Position numbers and translations under genes: made by a program. A DNA stretch of 64,000 bases, taken from the NCBI RefSeq assembly GCF_001458415.1, contig NZ_CYSD01000019.1, forward strand, positions 1 to 64,000, read 5' to 3'. The notes below the pieces were generated by a model. It had not been told where the DNA came from, did not search any database, and saw only the letters and a list, made by a program, of their open reading frames with translations. This document shows positions 43,118-51,540 of the stretch, in pieces. Every line of letters begins with the position of its first letter. Position 1 is the stretch's first letter. This DNA is from Tritonibacter multivorans (GTDB taxonomy: Bacteria > Pseudomonadota > Alphaproteobacteria > Rhodobacterales > Rhodobacteraceae).

Positions 43118-43165
43118 TGAACCCGGCCCTGCGCTGCGCGGGGCTCTGGTTCAGGAAAGGACGCC

Positions 43166-44131
43166 TTGGCCAAGGAGCGTGACGAGTATTCGGGTCCGCT
43201 GAAGCGCCTGCTGCTCGCGGTGCTGGTGATTTGCCTTGGGGCGATTTTCCTCGTGTGGCGCATTGACAGCCCGCGCGTTGAACGGTTCCGCGCGCAGGTG
43301 GTGGACCGCATGGTGCCTTCAATGCAATGGGCCATGGTGCCCGTGAACGGCACCATCAACCTGATCCGCGATTTCCAAAGCTATCATGCGCTGGCAGAAC
43401 AGAACCGCGAGCTGCGCTCTGAACTGCGCCAGATGCGGGCCTGGAAAGAGGCCGCTTTGCAGTTGGAGCAGGAAAACGCCCGGCTTCTGGATCTGAACAA
43501 TGTGCGTCTGGACCCGAAACTCACCTATGTGACCGGGGTGGTGATGGCCGACAGCGGGTCGCCCTTCCGGCAATCCGTGCTGCTGAACGTCGGCGCGCAG
43601 GATGGCATTCAGGACGGCTGGGCCGCGATGGACGGGATTGGCCTTGTGGGCCGCATTTCCGGCACCGGGCGCACCACCGCGCGGGTGGTTCTGTTGACCG
43701 ATGCGGCCAGCACCGTGCCTGCCACCATTCAGCCCTCGGGCCAAACCACGCTGGTCAGCGGCGACAACTCTGCCGCGCCGACGCTGGAATTTGTCGAAAA
43801 CCCCGAACTGGTACGCCCCGGTGACCGGGTGATCACCTCGGGTGATGGGTCCGTGTTTCCCGCCGGTCTGTTGATCGGGCAAGTGGCCGAAGACCGCAGC
43901 GGCCGTCTGCGGGTGCGCCTGTCCGCCGACTACGAGCGGCTGGAGTTCCTGCGCGTGCTGCGCCATCACGGCACCGAAGGGATCGAGGATCCGGGCCAGC
44001 TGATCACACCGTTTTCCGAAGAGCTGACGCCGCGCCTGCGTCCCACCACACGGCCCGAAGATTTCCTGCGCGGTCGTGACCTGCCTGCACGCAACACTTC
44101 GGGCACTGCGGGGGCTGGCGACAATGGCTAA
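43166..44131 (+). CDS. mreC: rod-shape determining protein MreC
   Basis: 321 residues starting from a TTG codon at 43166 (MAKERDEYSGPLKRLLLAVL) behind AGGAAAGG. One N-terminal membrane anchor (LLLAVLVICLGAIFLVWRI), then a coiled coil (YHALAEQNRELRSELRQMRA, KEAALQLEQENARLLDL), then the two beta-barrel periplasmic domains (DSGSPFRQSVLLNVGAQDG, LVGRISGTGRTTARVVLLTD). MreC binds PBP2 and switches it on. A Thr/Pro/Arg-rich tail (LRPTTRPEDFLRGRDLPARN) extends the C-terminus. It overlaps mreD by 8 bases. Confidence 0.95.
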   Translation: MAKERDEYSGPLKRLLLAVLVICLGAIFLVWRIDSPRVERFRAQVVDRMVPSMQWAMVPVNGTINLIRDFQSYHALAEQNRELRSELRQMRAWKEAALQLEQENARLLDLNNVRLDPKLTYVTGVVMADSGSPFRQSVLLNVGAQDGIQDGWAAMDGIGLVGRISGTGRTTARVVLLTDAASTVPATIQPSGQTTLVSGDNSAAPTLEFVENPELVRPGDRVITSGDGSVFPAGLLIGQVAEDRSGRLRVRLSADYERLEFLRVLRHHGTEGIEDPGQLITPFSEELTPRLRPTTRPEDFLRGRDLPARNTSGTAGAGDNG

Positions 44132-44663
44132 GACCTCGCCCACGGCAATATGGCTGATGCGGCTGGGGTTTGCGGGTGTCGCGCTGTTGGTGGTGTTCTT
44201 CCACCTCCTGCCGCTTAACACCCTGCCCGTGCGCTGGCCGCCCCCCGATTTCCTTGCCGCCCTGTGTCTGGCCTGGGCGCTGCGCCGCCCTGAATTTGTG
44301 CCCGCGCTGCTGATTGCCGCCGTCATGCTGATGGGGGATCTGCTGTTGCAGCGCCCGCCCGGCCTTTGGGCGCTGTTGGTGCTTTTGGCCTGTGAATTCC
44401 TCAAGGTGCGCATGCCCCCCCAGCACGAAACCCCTTTCTTGGGCGAATGGACCACCGTGGCCATCACCCTGACCATCATCACCCTGATGAACCGGATGAT
44501 CCTTGGGGTCCTCGGGGTTGAACAGGCCAACCTTGCGCCCATCTTGGTGCAAGGTATCATGACCCTGATCGCCTACCCCTTTGTTGTCCTCATCAGCCAG
44601 AGCCTCTTGGGTGTGCGCCGTCTGACGCCCGCCGAGATCGAGGCCATGGGAGCCCGCAGTTGA
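44124..44663 (+). CDS. mreD: rod-shape determining protein MreD
   Basis: 179 residues, an integral membrane protein with about five hydrophobic helices (FAGVALLVVFFHLLPLNTLP, FVPALLIAAVMLMGDLLLQR, WALLVLLACEFLKVRM, VAITLTIITLMNRMILGVLG, GIMTLIAYPFVVLISQSLLG). It completes the MreBCD complex. The start at 44124 (MAKTSPTAIWLMRLG) lies inside the end of mreC; the open frame to 44076 is not needed. Its TGA overlaps the TTG start of the PBP2 gene, so translation of the three genes is tightly coupled. Confidence 0.93.
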   Translation: MAKTSPTAIWLMRLGFAGVALLVVFFHLLPLNTLPVRWPPPDFLAALCLAWALRRPEFVPALLIAAVMLMGDLLLQRPPGLWALLVLLACEFLKVRMPPQHETPFLGEWTTVAITLTIITLMNRMILGVLGVEQANLAPILVQGIMTLIAYPFVVLISQSLLGVRRLTPAEIEAMGARS

Positions 44664-46606
44664 AGCGCAATCCAAAAGAGCTCGACTCCACCCACCGCAC
44701 CCTGACCCGCCGCACGCTGCTGCTGGGCGGGTTGCAGCTGGCCTTTGCCGGCGGTCTGGCGGCGCGTATGCGCTATTTGCAGGTGGATCAGGCCGATGAG
44801 TTCCGGCTGCTGGCCGAAGAAAACCGCATCAACTTTGAACTGCTACCGCCCGCGCGGGGGCGGATCTTTGACCGCAATGGCATCACCATTGCGCAAAATT
44901 CGCCCTCCTACCGCATTGTTATCGTGCCGGAAAACGCAGGCAATATCGAAGAGGCCATCGCCAATCTGCGCGAGGTGATCGACATTTCGGACGAAGATGT
45001 CGAAGAGGCGCTGAAAGACATCAAAAACTCCAAACGGTTCCACCGGGTGACACTGTCGGATCAGGTGGCCTGGGAAGACGTCGCACGCGTGGCCGCCAAT
45101 GCGCCCGCCCTGCCCGGCATCGCGCCCGAGGTCGGCCTGACCCGCGACTATCCGCAACACGAAGATTTTGCCCATGTGATCGGCTATGTTGGCCCGGTGT
45201 CCGATTATGACCTGTCGAAAATGGACGATCCTGACCCGATCCTGCTGACCCCGCGGTTCCAGTTCGGCAAGGTCGGGCTGGAATCCAAACGCGAAGAAAC
45301 CCTGCGTGGCAAGGCAGGCACGAAACAGGTCGAGGTCAACGCCTTTGGCCGGGTCATGCGCGAACTTGGCCGTCAGGAAGGCGAAGCGGGCGCGGATCTG
45401 CAGCTGACGGTCGACGCGGAACTGCAGTCTTACGTGCAGGCGCGTCTGGGCGAAGAAAGTGCGGCTGCCGTGATCATCGATGTGGACAACGGCGACATTC
45501 GGGCCATTGCCTCCGCGCCGAGTTTTGACCCCAACCTCTTTGTGCGCGGGATTTCGGTGGGCGACTACCGCGACCTGACCGGCAACACCTATCGCCCCCT
45601 GTCCAATAAAACCGTACAGGGCACCTACCCGCCGGGCTCGACCTTCAAAATGGTCACCGCGCTGGCGGGTCTGGAAGAAGGCGTTGTCGGCTTTGAGGAC
45701 ACCGCCTATTGCCCCGGCCATTTGGAGGTCGGCGGCCGTCGGTTCCACTGCTGGAAACGCGCGGGCCACGGTCATATGAACCTCGAAGACAGCCTGAAGC
45801 ACTCCTGCGATGTGTATTACTATGACCTTGCGGTGAAAGTGGGGATCGACAAGATTTCCGAGATGGCGAACCGGCTGGGTCTGGGCATGCGCCACGACCT
45901 GCCCATGTCGGCAGTCGCCTCGGGCCTCACGCCGAACCGGGCCTGGAAAGAACAGCGCTATGGCCAGGACTGGCTGATCGGTGACACGGTGAACGCCTCA
46001 ATCGGTCAGGGGTATATGCTGGCGTCGCCCCTGCAATTGGCTGTGATGAGCGCACGGCTGGCCACGGGCCGGTCGGTGACCCCACGCCTGATCAAATCCA
46101 TTGATGGCATCGAAGAACCCAGCGGCGCAGGCGAGGATCTGGGCCTGAAAGAGACCCACCTGCGGGCGGTCCAGAAAGCCATGTATTCGGTGTCAAACGA
46201 CCGGCGCGGCACCGCGTATCGGTCGCGTATCATTGCCGATGGCATGCGCATGGCGGGCAAGACCGGCACCTCTCAGGTCCGCAACATTACGGCGGCCGAA
46301 CGGGCTGCGGGCGTGATCCGCAACGAAGACCTGCCATGGGAGCGCCGCGACCACGCGCTGTTTGTGGGCTTTGCACCGTTTGACAATCCCAAATACGCGG
46401 TTGCTGTTGTCGTCGAACACGGCGGCGGCGGCTCCAAAGCGGCAGCGCCGATTGCCCGCGATGTCATGCTGCAGGCGCTTTACGACGGGGCGCCGCCCCT
46501 GTCGGCCTATCCCAAAAGCCAACGCAGCAAGATCAAGGAACAGCAGGAGCGGCTGGAAACTGAACGCCTGAAGCGCCGGGATACGGATGGGAACGATCAG
46601 GCATGA
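44660..46606 (+). CDS. mrdA: penicillin-binding protein 2 (elongation transpeptidase)
   Basis: 648 residues from a TTG at 44660 (MKRNPKELDSTHRTLTRR). A single membrane anchor (TLLLGGLQLAFAGGLAARM) is followed by the pedestal domain (about 50-250, PPARGRIFDRNGITIAQNSP) and the transpeptidase domain. Active-site motifs: SxxK at about Ser327 (GTYPPGSTFKMVTALAGL), SxN-type HSCDVYYYDLAVKVG, and KTG at about 534 (RMAGKTGTSQVRNI). It cross-links new murein during side-wall growth with RodA and is activated by MreC. It overlaps rodA by 4 bases. Confidence 0.96.
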   Translation: MKRNPKELDSTHRTLTRRTLLLGGLQLAFAGGLAARMRYLQVDQADEFRLLAEENRINFELLPPARGRIFDRNGITIAQNSPSYRIVIVPENAGNIEEAIANLREVIDISDEDVEEALKDIKNSKRFHRVTLSDQVAWEDVARVAANAPALPGIAPEVGLTRDYPQHEDFAHVIGYVGPVSDYDLSKMDDPDPILLTPRFQFGKVGLESKREETLRGKAGTKQVEVNAFGRVMRELGRQEGEAGADLQLTVDAELQSYVQARLGEESAAAVIIDVDNGDIRAIASAPSFDPNLFVRGISVGDYRDLTGNTYRPLSNKTVQGTYPPGSTFKMVTALAGLEEGVVGFEDTAYCPGHLEVGGRRFHCWKRAGHGHMNLEDSLKHSCDVYYYDLAVKVGIDKISEMANRLGLGMRHDLPMSAVASGLTPNRAWKEQRYGQDWLIGDTVNASIGQGYMLASPLQLAVMSARLATGRSVTPRLIKSIDGIEEPSGAGEDLGLKETHLRAVQKAMYSVSNDRRGTAYRSRIIADGMRMAGKTGTSQVRNITAAERAAGVIRNEDLPWERRDHALFVGFAPFDNPKYAVAVVVEHGGGGSKAAAPIARDVMLQALYDGAPPLSAYPKSQRSKIKEQQERLETERLKRRDTDGNDQA

Positions 46607-47742
46607 GCTATCTTGAGTACAACGCCCAATCCGCCCCAACCGGTCTGCGCAAGATCCTGTATCTGAACTGGCCCCTGCTGCTGCTGATTTCGGCCGCTGC
46701 CAGTGTCGGGTTCCTGATGCTCTATTCCGTGTCGGGCGGCGATATGTCCCGCTGGATGGAGCCGCAGCTGAAGCGCTTTCTGATGGGTCTGGGGGTTATG
46801 CTGGCCATTGCCATGATCCCCATCTGGTTCTGGCGCAATGTCTCGGCGCTGGCCTACCTTGGTGCGTTTGCATTGCTGATCGCGGTCGAATTTGTTGGCA
46901 CCGTCGGCATGGGCGCACAGCGTTGGATCGACCTTGGCTTTATGCAGTTGCAACCGTCCGAGGTGATGAAAGTCACCCTCGTAATGCTGCTTGCCGCCTA
47001 TTACGACTGGCTGCCCAAGGCCAAGACTTCGCGCCCGCTTTGGGTGCTCCTGCCGGTGCTGATCATTGTCGCGCCGACCTTACTGGTCCTCAAACAGCCG
47101 GACCTTGGCACCTCGATCCTGCTGCTGACTGCGGGCGGCGTGGTGATGTTCCTGGCCGGTGTGCACTGGGGCTATTTCGCTTTTGTCATTGCCTCGGGTG
47201 TGGCGCTGGTTGTGACGGTGTTCGAAAGCCGGGGCACGTCGTGGCAGCTGATCAAGGATTACCAGTTCCGCCGGATCGATACCTTTATTGACCCCAGCCA
47301 AGACACGCTGGGGGCGGGCTATCACATCACCCAATCCAAAATCGCGCTAGGGTCAGGCGGCTGGAATGGACGCGGGTTCATGCAGGGCACCCAGTCCCGG
47401 CTGAGCTTCCTGCCCGAAAAGCACACCGACTTTATCTTTACCTCACTGGCCGAAGAGTTCGGCTTTATTGGCGGTATCACCCTGCTGTGCCTCTACCTGC
47501 TGATCATCCTGTTCTGCATGGTCACGGCACTGGCCACCAAGGATCGCTTTGCCTCGCTGGTGACGATGGGAATCGCGGTGAACTTCTTCCTGTTCTTTGC
47601 GGTAAATATGTCGATGGTCATGGGCATGGCCCCGGTGGTTGGTGTGCCGCTGCCGCTGGTGTCTTACGGTGGATCTGCAATGCTGGTGTTGCTGGCGGCC
47701 TTTGGCATGGTCCAAAGCGCCAATGTCCACCGCCCCCGCTAA
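46603..47742 (+). CDS. rodA: peptidoglycan glycosyltransferase RodA
   Basis: 379 residues, a SEDS-family polytopic membrane enzyme that polymerises lipid II. About ten hydrophobic helices are visible. Family signatures are GMGAQRWIDLGFMQLQPSEV, QPDLGTSILLLTAGGVVMF, GGWNGRGFMQGTQSRLSFLP, HTDFIFTSLAEEFGFIGGI and VVGVPLPLVSYGGSAMLVLL. The start ATG overlaps the TGA of mrdA (ATGA). It is the last gene of the elongation operon and ends 21 bp from the convergent LysR gene, with no obvious terminator hairpin between. Confidence 0.96.
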   Translation: MSYLEYNAQSAPTGLRKILYLNWPLLLLISAAASVGFLMLYSVSGGDMSRWMEPQLKRFLMGLGVMLAIAMIPIWFWRNVSALAYLGAFALLIAVEFVGTVGMGAQRWIDLGFMQLQPSEVMKVTLVMLLAAYYDWLPKAKTSRPLWVLLPVLIIVAPTLLVLKQPDLGTSILLLTAGGVVMFLAGVHWGYFAFVIASGVALVVTVFESRGTSWQLIKDYQFRRIDTFIDPSQDTLGAGYHITQSKIALGSGGWNGRGFMQGTQSRLSFLPEKHTDFIFTSLAEEFGFIGGITLLCLYLLIILFCMVTALATKDRFASLVTMGIAVNFFLFFAVNMSMVMGMAPVVGVPLPLVSYGGSAMLVLLAAFGMVQSANVHRPR

Positions 47743-47763
47743 GGCGCGCGTTAAGACCGGGCG

Positions 47764-48591
47764 CTACGGGGTAAGCGCCTCTTTGAGCAACCCGACCACA
47801 GCCCCCTCTGCGTCGCGCTGGTGCACCAACAGCCCAATACGGCGCGTGGCGCCAGCAAGTGGTGTGAAGGCCAACCCCGGATAGCGCGACACCCCCCGCC
47901 AACGTGGCAGCACCGCTTGGGCCACGCCGTCTTCCACCATCTGCGCCATGACCTCCAGCGCGTCCATTTCTGCCAGCACCTCGGGCGTGGGATCCTGTTG
48001 GGCCAAGGCCTGCCAGCACAGCGCCCCGCCCCAGGCTGCGCGAGAATACAGAAGATAGGGCAAATCACCGACGGCGTCGCGCCCGCGCAACAGGCCAATG
48101 GGCTGATCCTCGACCGGGAAGAAGGCCAGCGATTTGGGCAGTTCAAAGGGCGGCGCGACCAGCACAGCGGCGTCCAGCCCGTCCCGCTCCATCATCTCAT
48201 AAAGCGCCTCAGAGGTGCCCGGCACCAGCTCCAGCGTCACCTCGGGCGCAGCTTGGCGCAGCTGGCGCAAAACGCCCGCCGCATGGTCGCCCATCGCAGT
48301 CGACACCGCCCCCAGCCGCAGGCGCCCAGCGAGCGTTGCCCCCCGCAGGGTCGCGCGCAGATCCCGTTCTAACGCCACCATCTGCCGCATCCGTGGTAAC
48401 AGCGCCCGGCATTCCGGCGTCGCCTGCATCACCCGCCCAGCGCGGCGCAACAGATCCACACCCAGTTGCGCCTCAAGGGCGCTTACCCGCTGCGACACGG
48501 CCGAGGCCGTCACCCCCTCGCGCCGCGCCGCCGCCGCGATCGAGCCTTCGTCCAGCACCGCCAATAGGGAAGAGAGAAACTGCGTATCCAT
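47764..48591 (-). CDS. LysR-family transcriptional regulator (ArgP/IciA-like)
   Basis: 275 residues. The N-terminal winged helix reads MDTQFLSSLLAVLDEGSIAA then RREGVTASAVSQRVSALEAQ, in the style of ArgP/LysG regulators, with the effector domain following (LRLGAVSTAMGDHAAGVLRQ, LELVPGTSEALYEMMERDGL). The order of HTH and the phrase TASAVSQRVSALE favour the LysG/ArgP branch, whose members control amino-acid exporters such as LysE/ArgO; no such exporter is adjacent. It is divergent from the VOC/dehydrogenase pair across 94 bp, so it may control those genes. Confidence 0.85.
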   Translation of the reverse strand: MDTQFLSSLLAVLDEGSIAAAARREGVTASAVSQRVSALEAQLGVDLLRRAGRVMQATPECRALLPRMRQMVALERDLRATLRGATLAGRLRLGAVSTAMGDHAAGVLRQLRQAAPEVTLELVPGTSEALYEMMERDGLDAAVLVAPPFELPKSLAFFPVEDQPIGLLRGRDAVGDLPYLLYSRAAWGGALCWQALAQQDPTPEVLAEMDALEVMAQMVEDGVAQAVLPRWRGVSRYPGLAFTPLAGATRRIGLLVHQRDAEGAVVGLLKEALTP

Positions 48592-48685
48592 AGGTTTCCT
48601 TATGTCTGAACACAGAAAAACAAGTTACCCTTTGTGCAATCTGCTGGCTATCCCTAAGGGTGAAACCGCCACAGGATTTGACCTC

Positions 48686-49096
48686 ATGAGCATTTTTCAC
48701 CTCGCCTATCACGTTGACGACCTCGCCGCCGCGCGCAGCTTTTACGGGCAGACGCTGGGCTGTGTCGAAGGCCGCAGCACCGACACTTGGGTTGATTTCA
48801 ACTTCTTCGGCCACCAGATCTCGCTTCACCTCGGGCCGGTTTTTGCCACCGCCAACACCGGCAAAGTGGGCGATCACATGGTGCCAATGCCGCATCTTGG
48901 GGTGATCCTGCCGCAGGCCGACTGGGAGGCGCTGGCCGAACGTCTGACCGCCGCCGGGGTCGATTTCACGCTTGCACCCTTCACCCGCTTCAAAGGGGAG
49001 CCGGGCGAACAAAGCACCATGTTCTTCCACGACCCCGCGGGCAATCCGATTGAAATCAAAGGCTTTGCCAATATGGACGGAGTGTTCGCCACATGA
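48686..49096 (+). CDS. VOC-family (glyoxalase/dioxygenase fold) protein
   Basis: 136 residues with two beta-alpha-beta-beta-beta modules: MSIFHLAYHVDDLAAARSFY (His6 as a metal-ligand position), DFNFFGHQISLHLG, and MPHLGVILPQADWEALAERL with STMFFHDPAGNPIEIKGF (Glu ligand position in PIEIK). The family covers glyoxalases, extradiol dioxygenases and thiol transferases, so the reaction is not assigned. The next gene, a 2-hydroxyacid dehydrogenase, begins within its stop (ATGA overlap), implying a joint pathway. The long open frame upstream to 48215 crosses the LysR gene and is not real. Confidence 0.85.
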   Translation: MSIFHLAYHVDDLAAARSFYGQTLGCVEGRSTDTWVDFNFFGHQISLHLGPVFATANTGKVGDHMVPMPHLGVILPQADWEALAERLTAAGVDFTLAPFTRFKGEPGEQSTMFFHDPAGNPIEIKGFANMDGVFAT

Positions 49097-50019
49097 TCAA
49101 TGTTCTCTTTGCCGCCCTGCCCGCCCGCTGGGACGAATTTGCCCCGCATCTGCGCTCCGCCTTTGACGCGGCCGGTCTGGAGGTGGAGCTGCGCCAGGAT
49201 TTCGCACCTGCAGAGGTCGACTATATCGTCTATGCGCCCAACGGGGACCTGCAGGATTTCACCCCCTACACCCGCTGCAAAGCGGTGCTGAGCCTCTGGG
49301 CTGGGGTGGAACAGATCGTCACCAATGAAACCCTGACCCAGCCCCTGTGCCGCATGGTGGATCCCGGCCTGACACAGGCCATGGTGGAATGGGTCACCGG
49401 CCATGTGCTGCGCTATCACCTTGGGATTGATGCCAATCTGGCCAATCAAACAACCTGGGACCCAGTCGCCCCGCCGCTGGCACAAGACCGCCATATTGGC
49501 ATCCTTGGCCTTGGCGCGTTGGGGGCGGCCTGTGGTCAGGCGCTGGCGCAGCTGGGGTTCAATGTGCATGGCTGGTCGCGCACGGAAAAACAGATCGAGG
49601 GGCTGACCTGCCACCACGGTGACGCGGGCCTGCACGCCACGCTGCGCCGTTCCGAGATCCTGACCCTGCTTCTGCCTGACACCGCCGCAACAACACATGT
49701 TCTGAACGCGGAGACACTGGCCTTGATGCCCAAAGGGGCCTGCATCCTCAATCCCGGACGTGGTCCGCTGATTGATGACACAGCCCTGCTGGCCGCATTG
49801 GACAGCGGCCAGATCGCCCATGCAACATTGGATGTGTTCCGGGTTGAACCCCTGCCCGCAGAGAACCCCTATTGGGCCCACCCCAATGTCACAGTCACCC
49901 CTCATATTGCCGCAGCCACACGCGCCAGCACGGCCGCTGGTGTTATTGCCGAAAACATCCATCGCGCAGAGGCCGGCGCGCCCTTGCACCATCTGGTCGA
50001 TCGCACACGCGGCTATTGA
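49093..50019 (+). CDS. NAD(P)-dependent D-2-hydroxyacid dehydrogenase (GhrA-like)
   Basis: 308 residues. The Rossmann nucleotide motif is IGILGLGALGAACGQALAQL. The catalytic trio is Arg in LNPGRGPLIDDTALLAAL, Glu in DVFRVEPLPAENPYW and His in VTVTPHIAAATRAS. The length and the short N-terminal domain (VDYIVYAPNGDLQDFTPYTR) fit the glyoxylate/hydroxypyruvate reductase A group, which reduces glyoxylate or other 2-oxoacids. Translational coupling with the VOC gene suggests the two act on related metabolites. Gene symbol left open because several paralogues share these motifs. Confidence 0.85.
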   Translation: MINVLFAALPARWDEFAPHLRSAFDAAGLEVELRQDFAPAEVDYIVYAPNGDLQDFTPYTRCKAVLSLWAGVEQIVTNETLTQPLCRMVDPGLTQAMVEWVTGHVLRYHLGIDANLANQTTWDPVAPPLAQDRHIGILGLGALGAACGQALAQLGFNVHGWSRTEKQIEGLTCHHGDAGLHATLRRSEILTLLLPDTAATTHVLNAETLALMPKGACILNPGRGPLIDDTALLAALDSGQIAHATLDVFRVEPLPAENPYWAHPNVTVTPHIAAATRASTAAGVIAENIHRAEAGAPLHHLVDRTRGY

Positions 50020-50092
50020 ACTGGATCTTTGCCCCGAAGCTGATTTGGCTTCGGGGACAGGCTGCCATGGTCACGGGCGGTTCACGGACCGG

Positions 50093-51364
50093 TCACAGGC
50101 ACAGCGCATCATAAGCCTCCGCCACCGCCGCCAGCTTTGCATGCGGGGGCAGAACGCTAACCCCCAGACGATCCGCGGCATTCAGGGGCAAGACATCCAG
50201 CAGCCAGTTTGCCAGAGCATCCCCACGGTCCATTGCCACCACGCGCAGGGCTTCAAACGTCGCCTGCCCACCCAGTTTCTGTGACAAAGGCCCCTGCCCG
50301 TTGAGATCGGCCAACACCTGATCTCTGACGTCCTCCAGGGTCACAACCTCCGCACTGTCTTCGATCTGGGCAACCGGAACGATGCGGACCGCATCCAAGG
50401 CCCCCTCGGGTTTCAGAAGCTGCTGCCTGCGAAACAGCCCGCTCCAGCGCGGTTTTTCATACACCCCTTCAAAGATCGAACCATCCACGGCCGCAATACG
50501 CACCGCCGTCTTCGCCCGAAAGGTATACGACCGTGGCGCGCCCGGCGTGCCATGGCTGCCGGTACATTGCGCAAGGATCGCAGGCGCGCCCGGCACAAGA
50601 TGGGCGGCGACCACAAAGGGCGCATCATATAGCGCAAAGCGCCCCCCCCGATCCGAAACCGCCGTCCAGAGCGGCGCTTCCCCGGCAGAGGTGAAGCTTC
50701 CTCCAGCGCGCGCCACATTGGTCGACACAAAGGCCGGGTAGCGGCGGGTGAAATCGACCTCTTCCACCGCGGGGCGGGTGGTTTCACGCCGACACGCATC
50801 CTGCCCCACCATATCCCGCCTGCAGGGCAATTGCGGCGGGAACTGTGCAGGTGGCACCGCTGGGCCGGTTTTTGGTGAAAACTGAACGACATAGGCGGGC
50901 AGAGCCGCCGCGCCCCCAGCCGCGCTTTCAGGTTCCGCCGCGCCTTCAATTGCCGTGACCGTGACCACATAGTCGCCATTTGGCAGGGCCACTGAGCAGC
51001 TCTCCGTGTTGCGGACATCGGCCATCTGTTCCTGTCCCGGCAAACCATCGGTATTGTCGAAATAAACGCGGCCATGGCGCACGGTATAGGGAAACTGCCA
51101 GCGCGGTCCGGCATACCGCTCTTCCCGAGTACAAAGCGGAGCATGGGTCACCCGCAGATCAAAGCCGCCATCTGATGTGGTTCCCCAGGCCACCAACCGT
51201 CCAGCCGCGCTTTCTACTGGGTAAACAAAGCGTTCGCCGTACCAGCCCAAGGGCCACGCGCCCGCATGCTCAAGATCGTCGGGATGGAACATCACAATAT
51301 GCGCAACATCCGTTGCCACATACATCCGGGTCGAAACCCCAGAATCTGCACCAGAGCCGTCCAT
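50093..51364 (-). CDS. unknown protein, 423 residues
   Basis: Starting MDGSGADSGVSTRMYVATDV at 51364 (an ATG at about 51328, MYVATDVAHIVMF, is equally possible; the longer frame to 51463 adds an Arg-rich stretch and is less likely). There are no membrane segments and no enzyme motif I can name. The N-terminal part is beta-rich with YVATDVAHIVMFHPDDLEHA; a middle segment carries CTREERYAGPRWQFPYTV and cysteines (LPCRRDMVGQDACRRE); the C-terminal 80 residues are helical (VRDQVLADLNGQGPLSQKLG). It may be an effector-, tail- or immunity-like protein, but that is only a guess from its mixed composition. Confidence 0.6.
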   Translation of the reverse strand: MDGSGADSGVSTRMYVATDVAHIVMFHPDDLEHAGAWPLGWYGERFVYPVESAAGRLVAWGTTSDGGFDLRVTHAPLCTREERYAGPRWQFPYTVRHGRVYFDNTDGLPGQEQMADVRNTESCSVALPNGDYVVTVTAIEGAAEPESAAGGAAALPAYVVQFSPKTGPAVPPAQFPPQLPCRRDMVGQDACRRETTRPAVEEVDFTRRYPAFVSTNVARAGGSFTSAGEAPLWTAVSDRGGRFALYDAPFVVAAHLVPGAPAILAQCTGSHGTPGAPRSYTFRAKTAVRIAAVDGSIFEGVYEKPRWSGLFRRQQLLKPEGALDAVRIVPVAQIEDSAEVVTLEDVRDQVLADLNGQGPLSQKLGGQATFEALRVVAMDRGDALANWLLDVLPLNAADRLGVSVLPPHAKLAAVAEAYDALCL

Positions 51365-51468
51365 ATCGCTCAACCCTCTGAAACTGGAAAAAACACGAAA
51401 CAACCGTCTCAGAACAAGCTTAAAAAACCATCCACAAGACAAGCGTCGCCTTGCGGAAATCAACTGTT

Positions 51469-51530
51469 TCTTTTGGCCAGAAATACTCCCGCCGGAGGCT
51501 GCGCTCCCCGATCCGGGGAGCGCATTGTCT
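51469..51530. repeat. dispersed intergenic repeat, copy C, with terminator-like hairpin
   Basis: TTTTGGCCAGAAATACTCCC then GCCGGAGGCTGCGCTCCCC; the hairpin GCGCTCCCC/GGGGAGCGC (51501-51509 and 51515-51523) has a 5-nt loop. Read on the minus strand the order is hairpin, GCCTCCGGCGGGAGTATTTC, TGGCCAAAAG, the same as copies A and B. It follows the M3 peptidase gene and probably ends its transcript. Confidence 0.7.
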
Positions 51531-51540
51531 TGCGCAGTTT

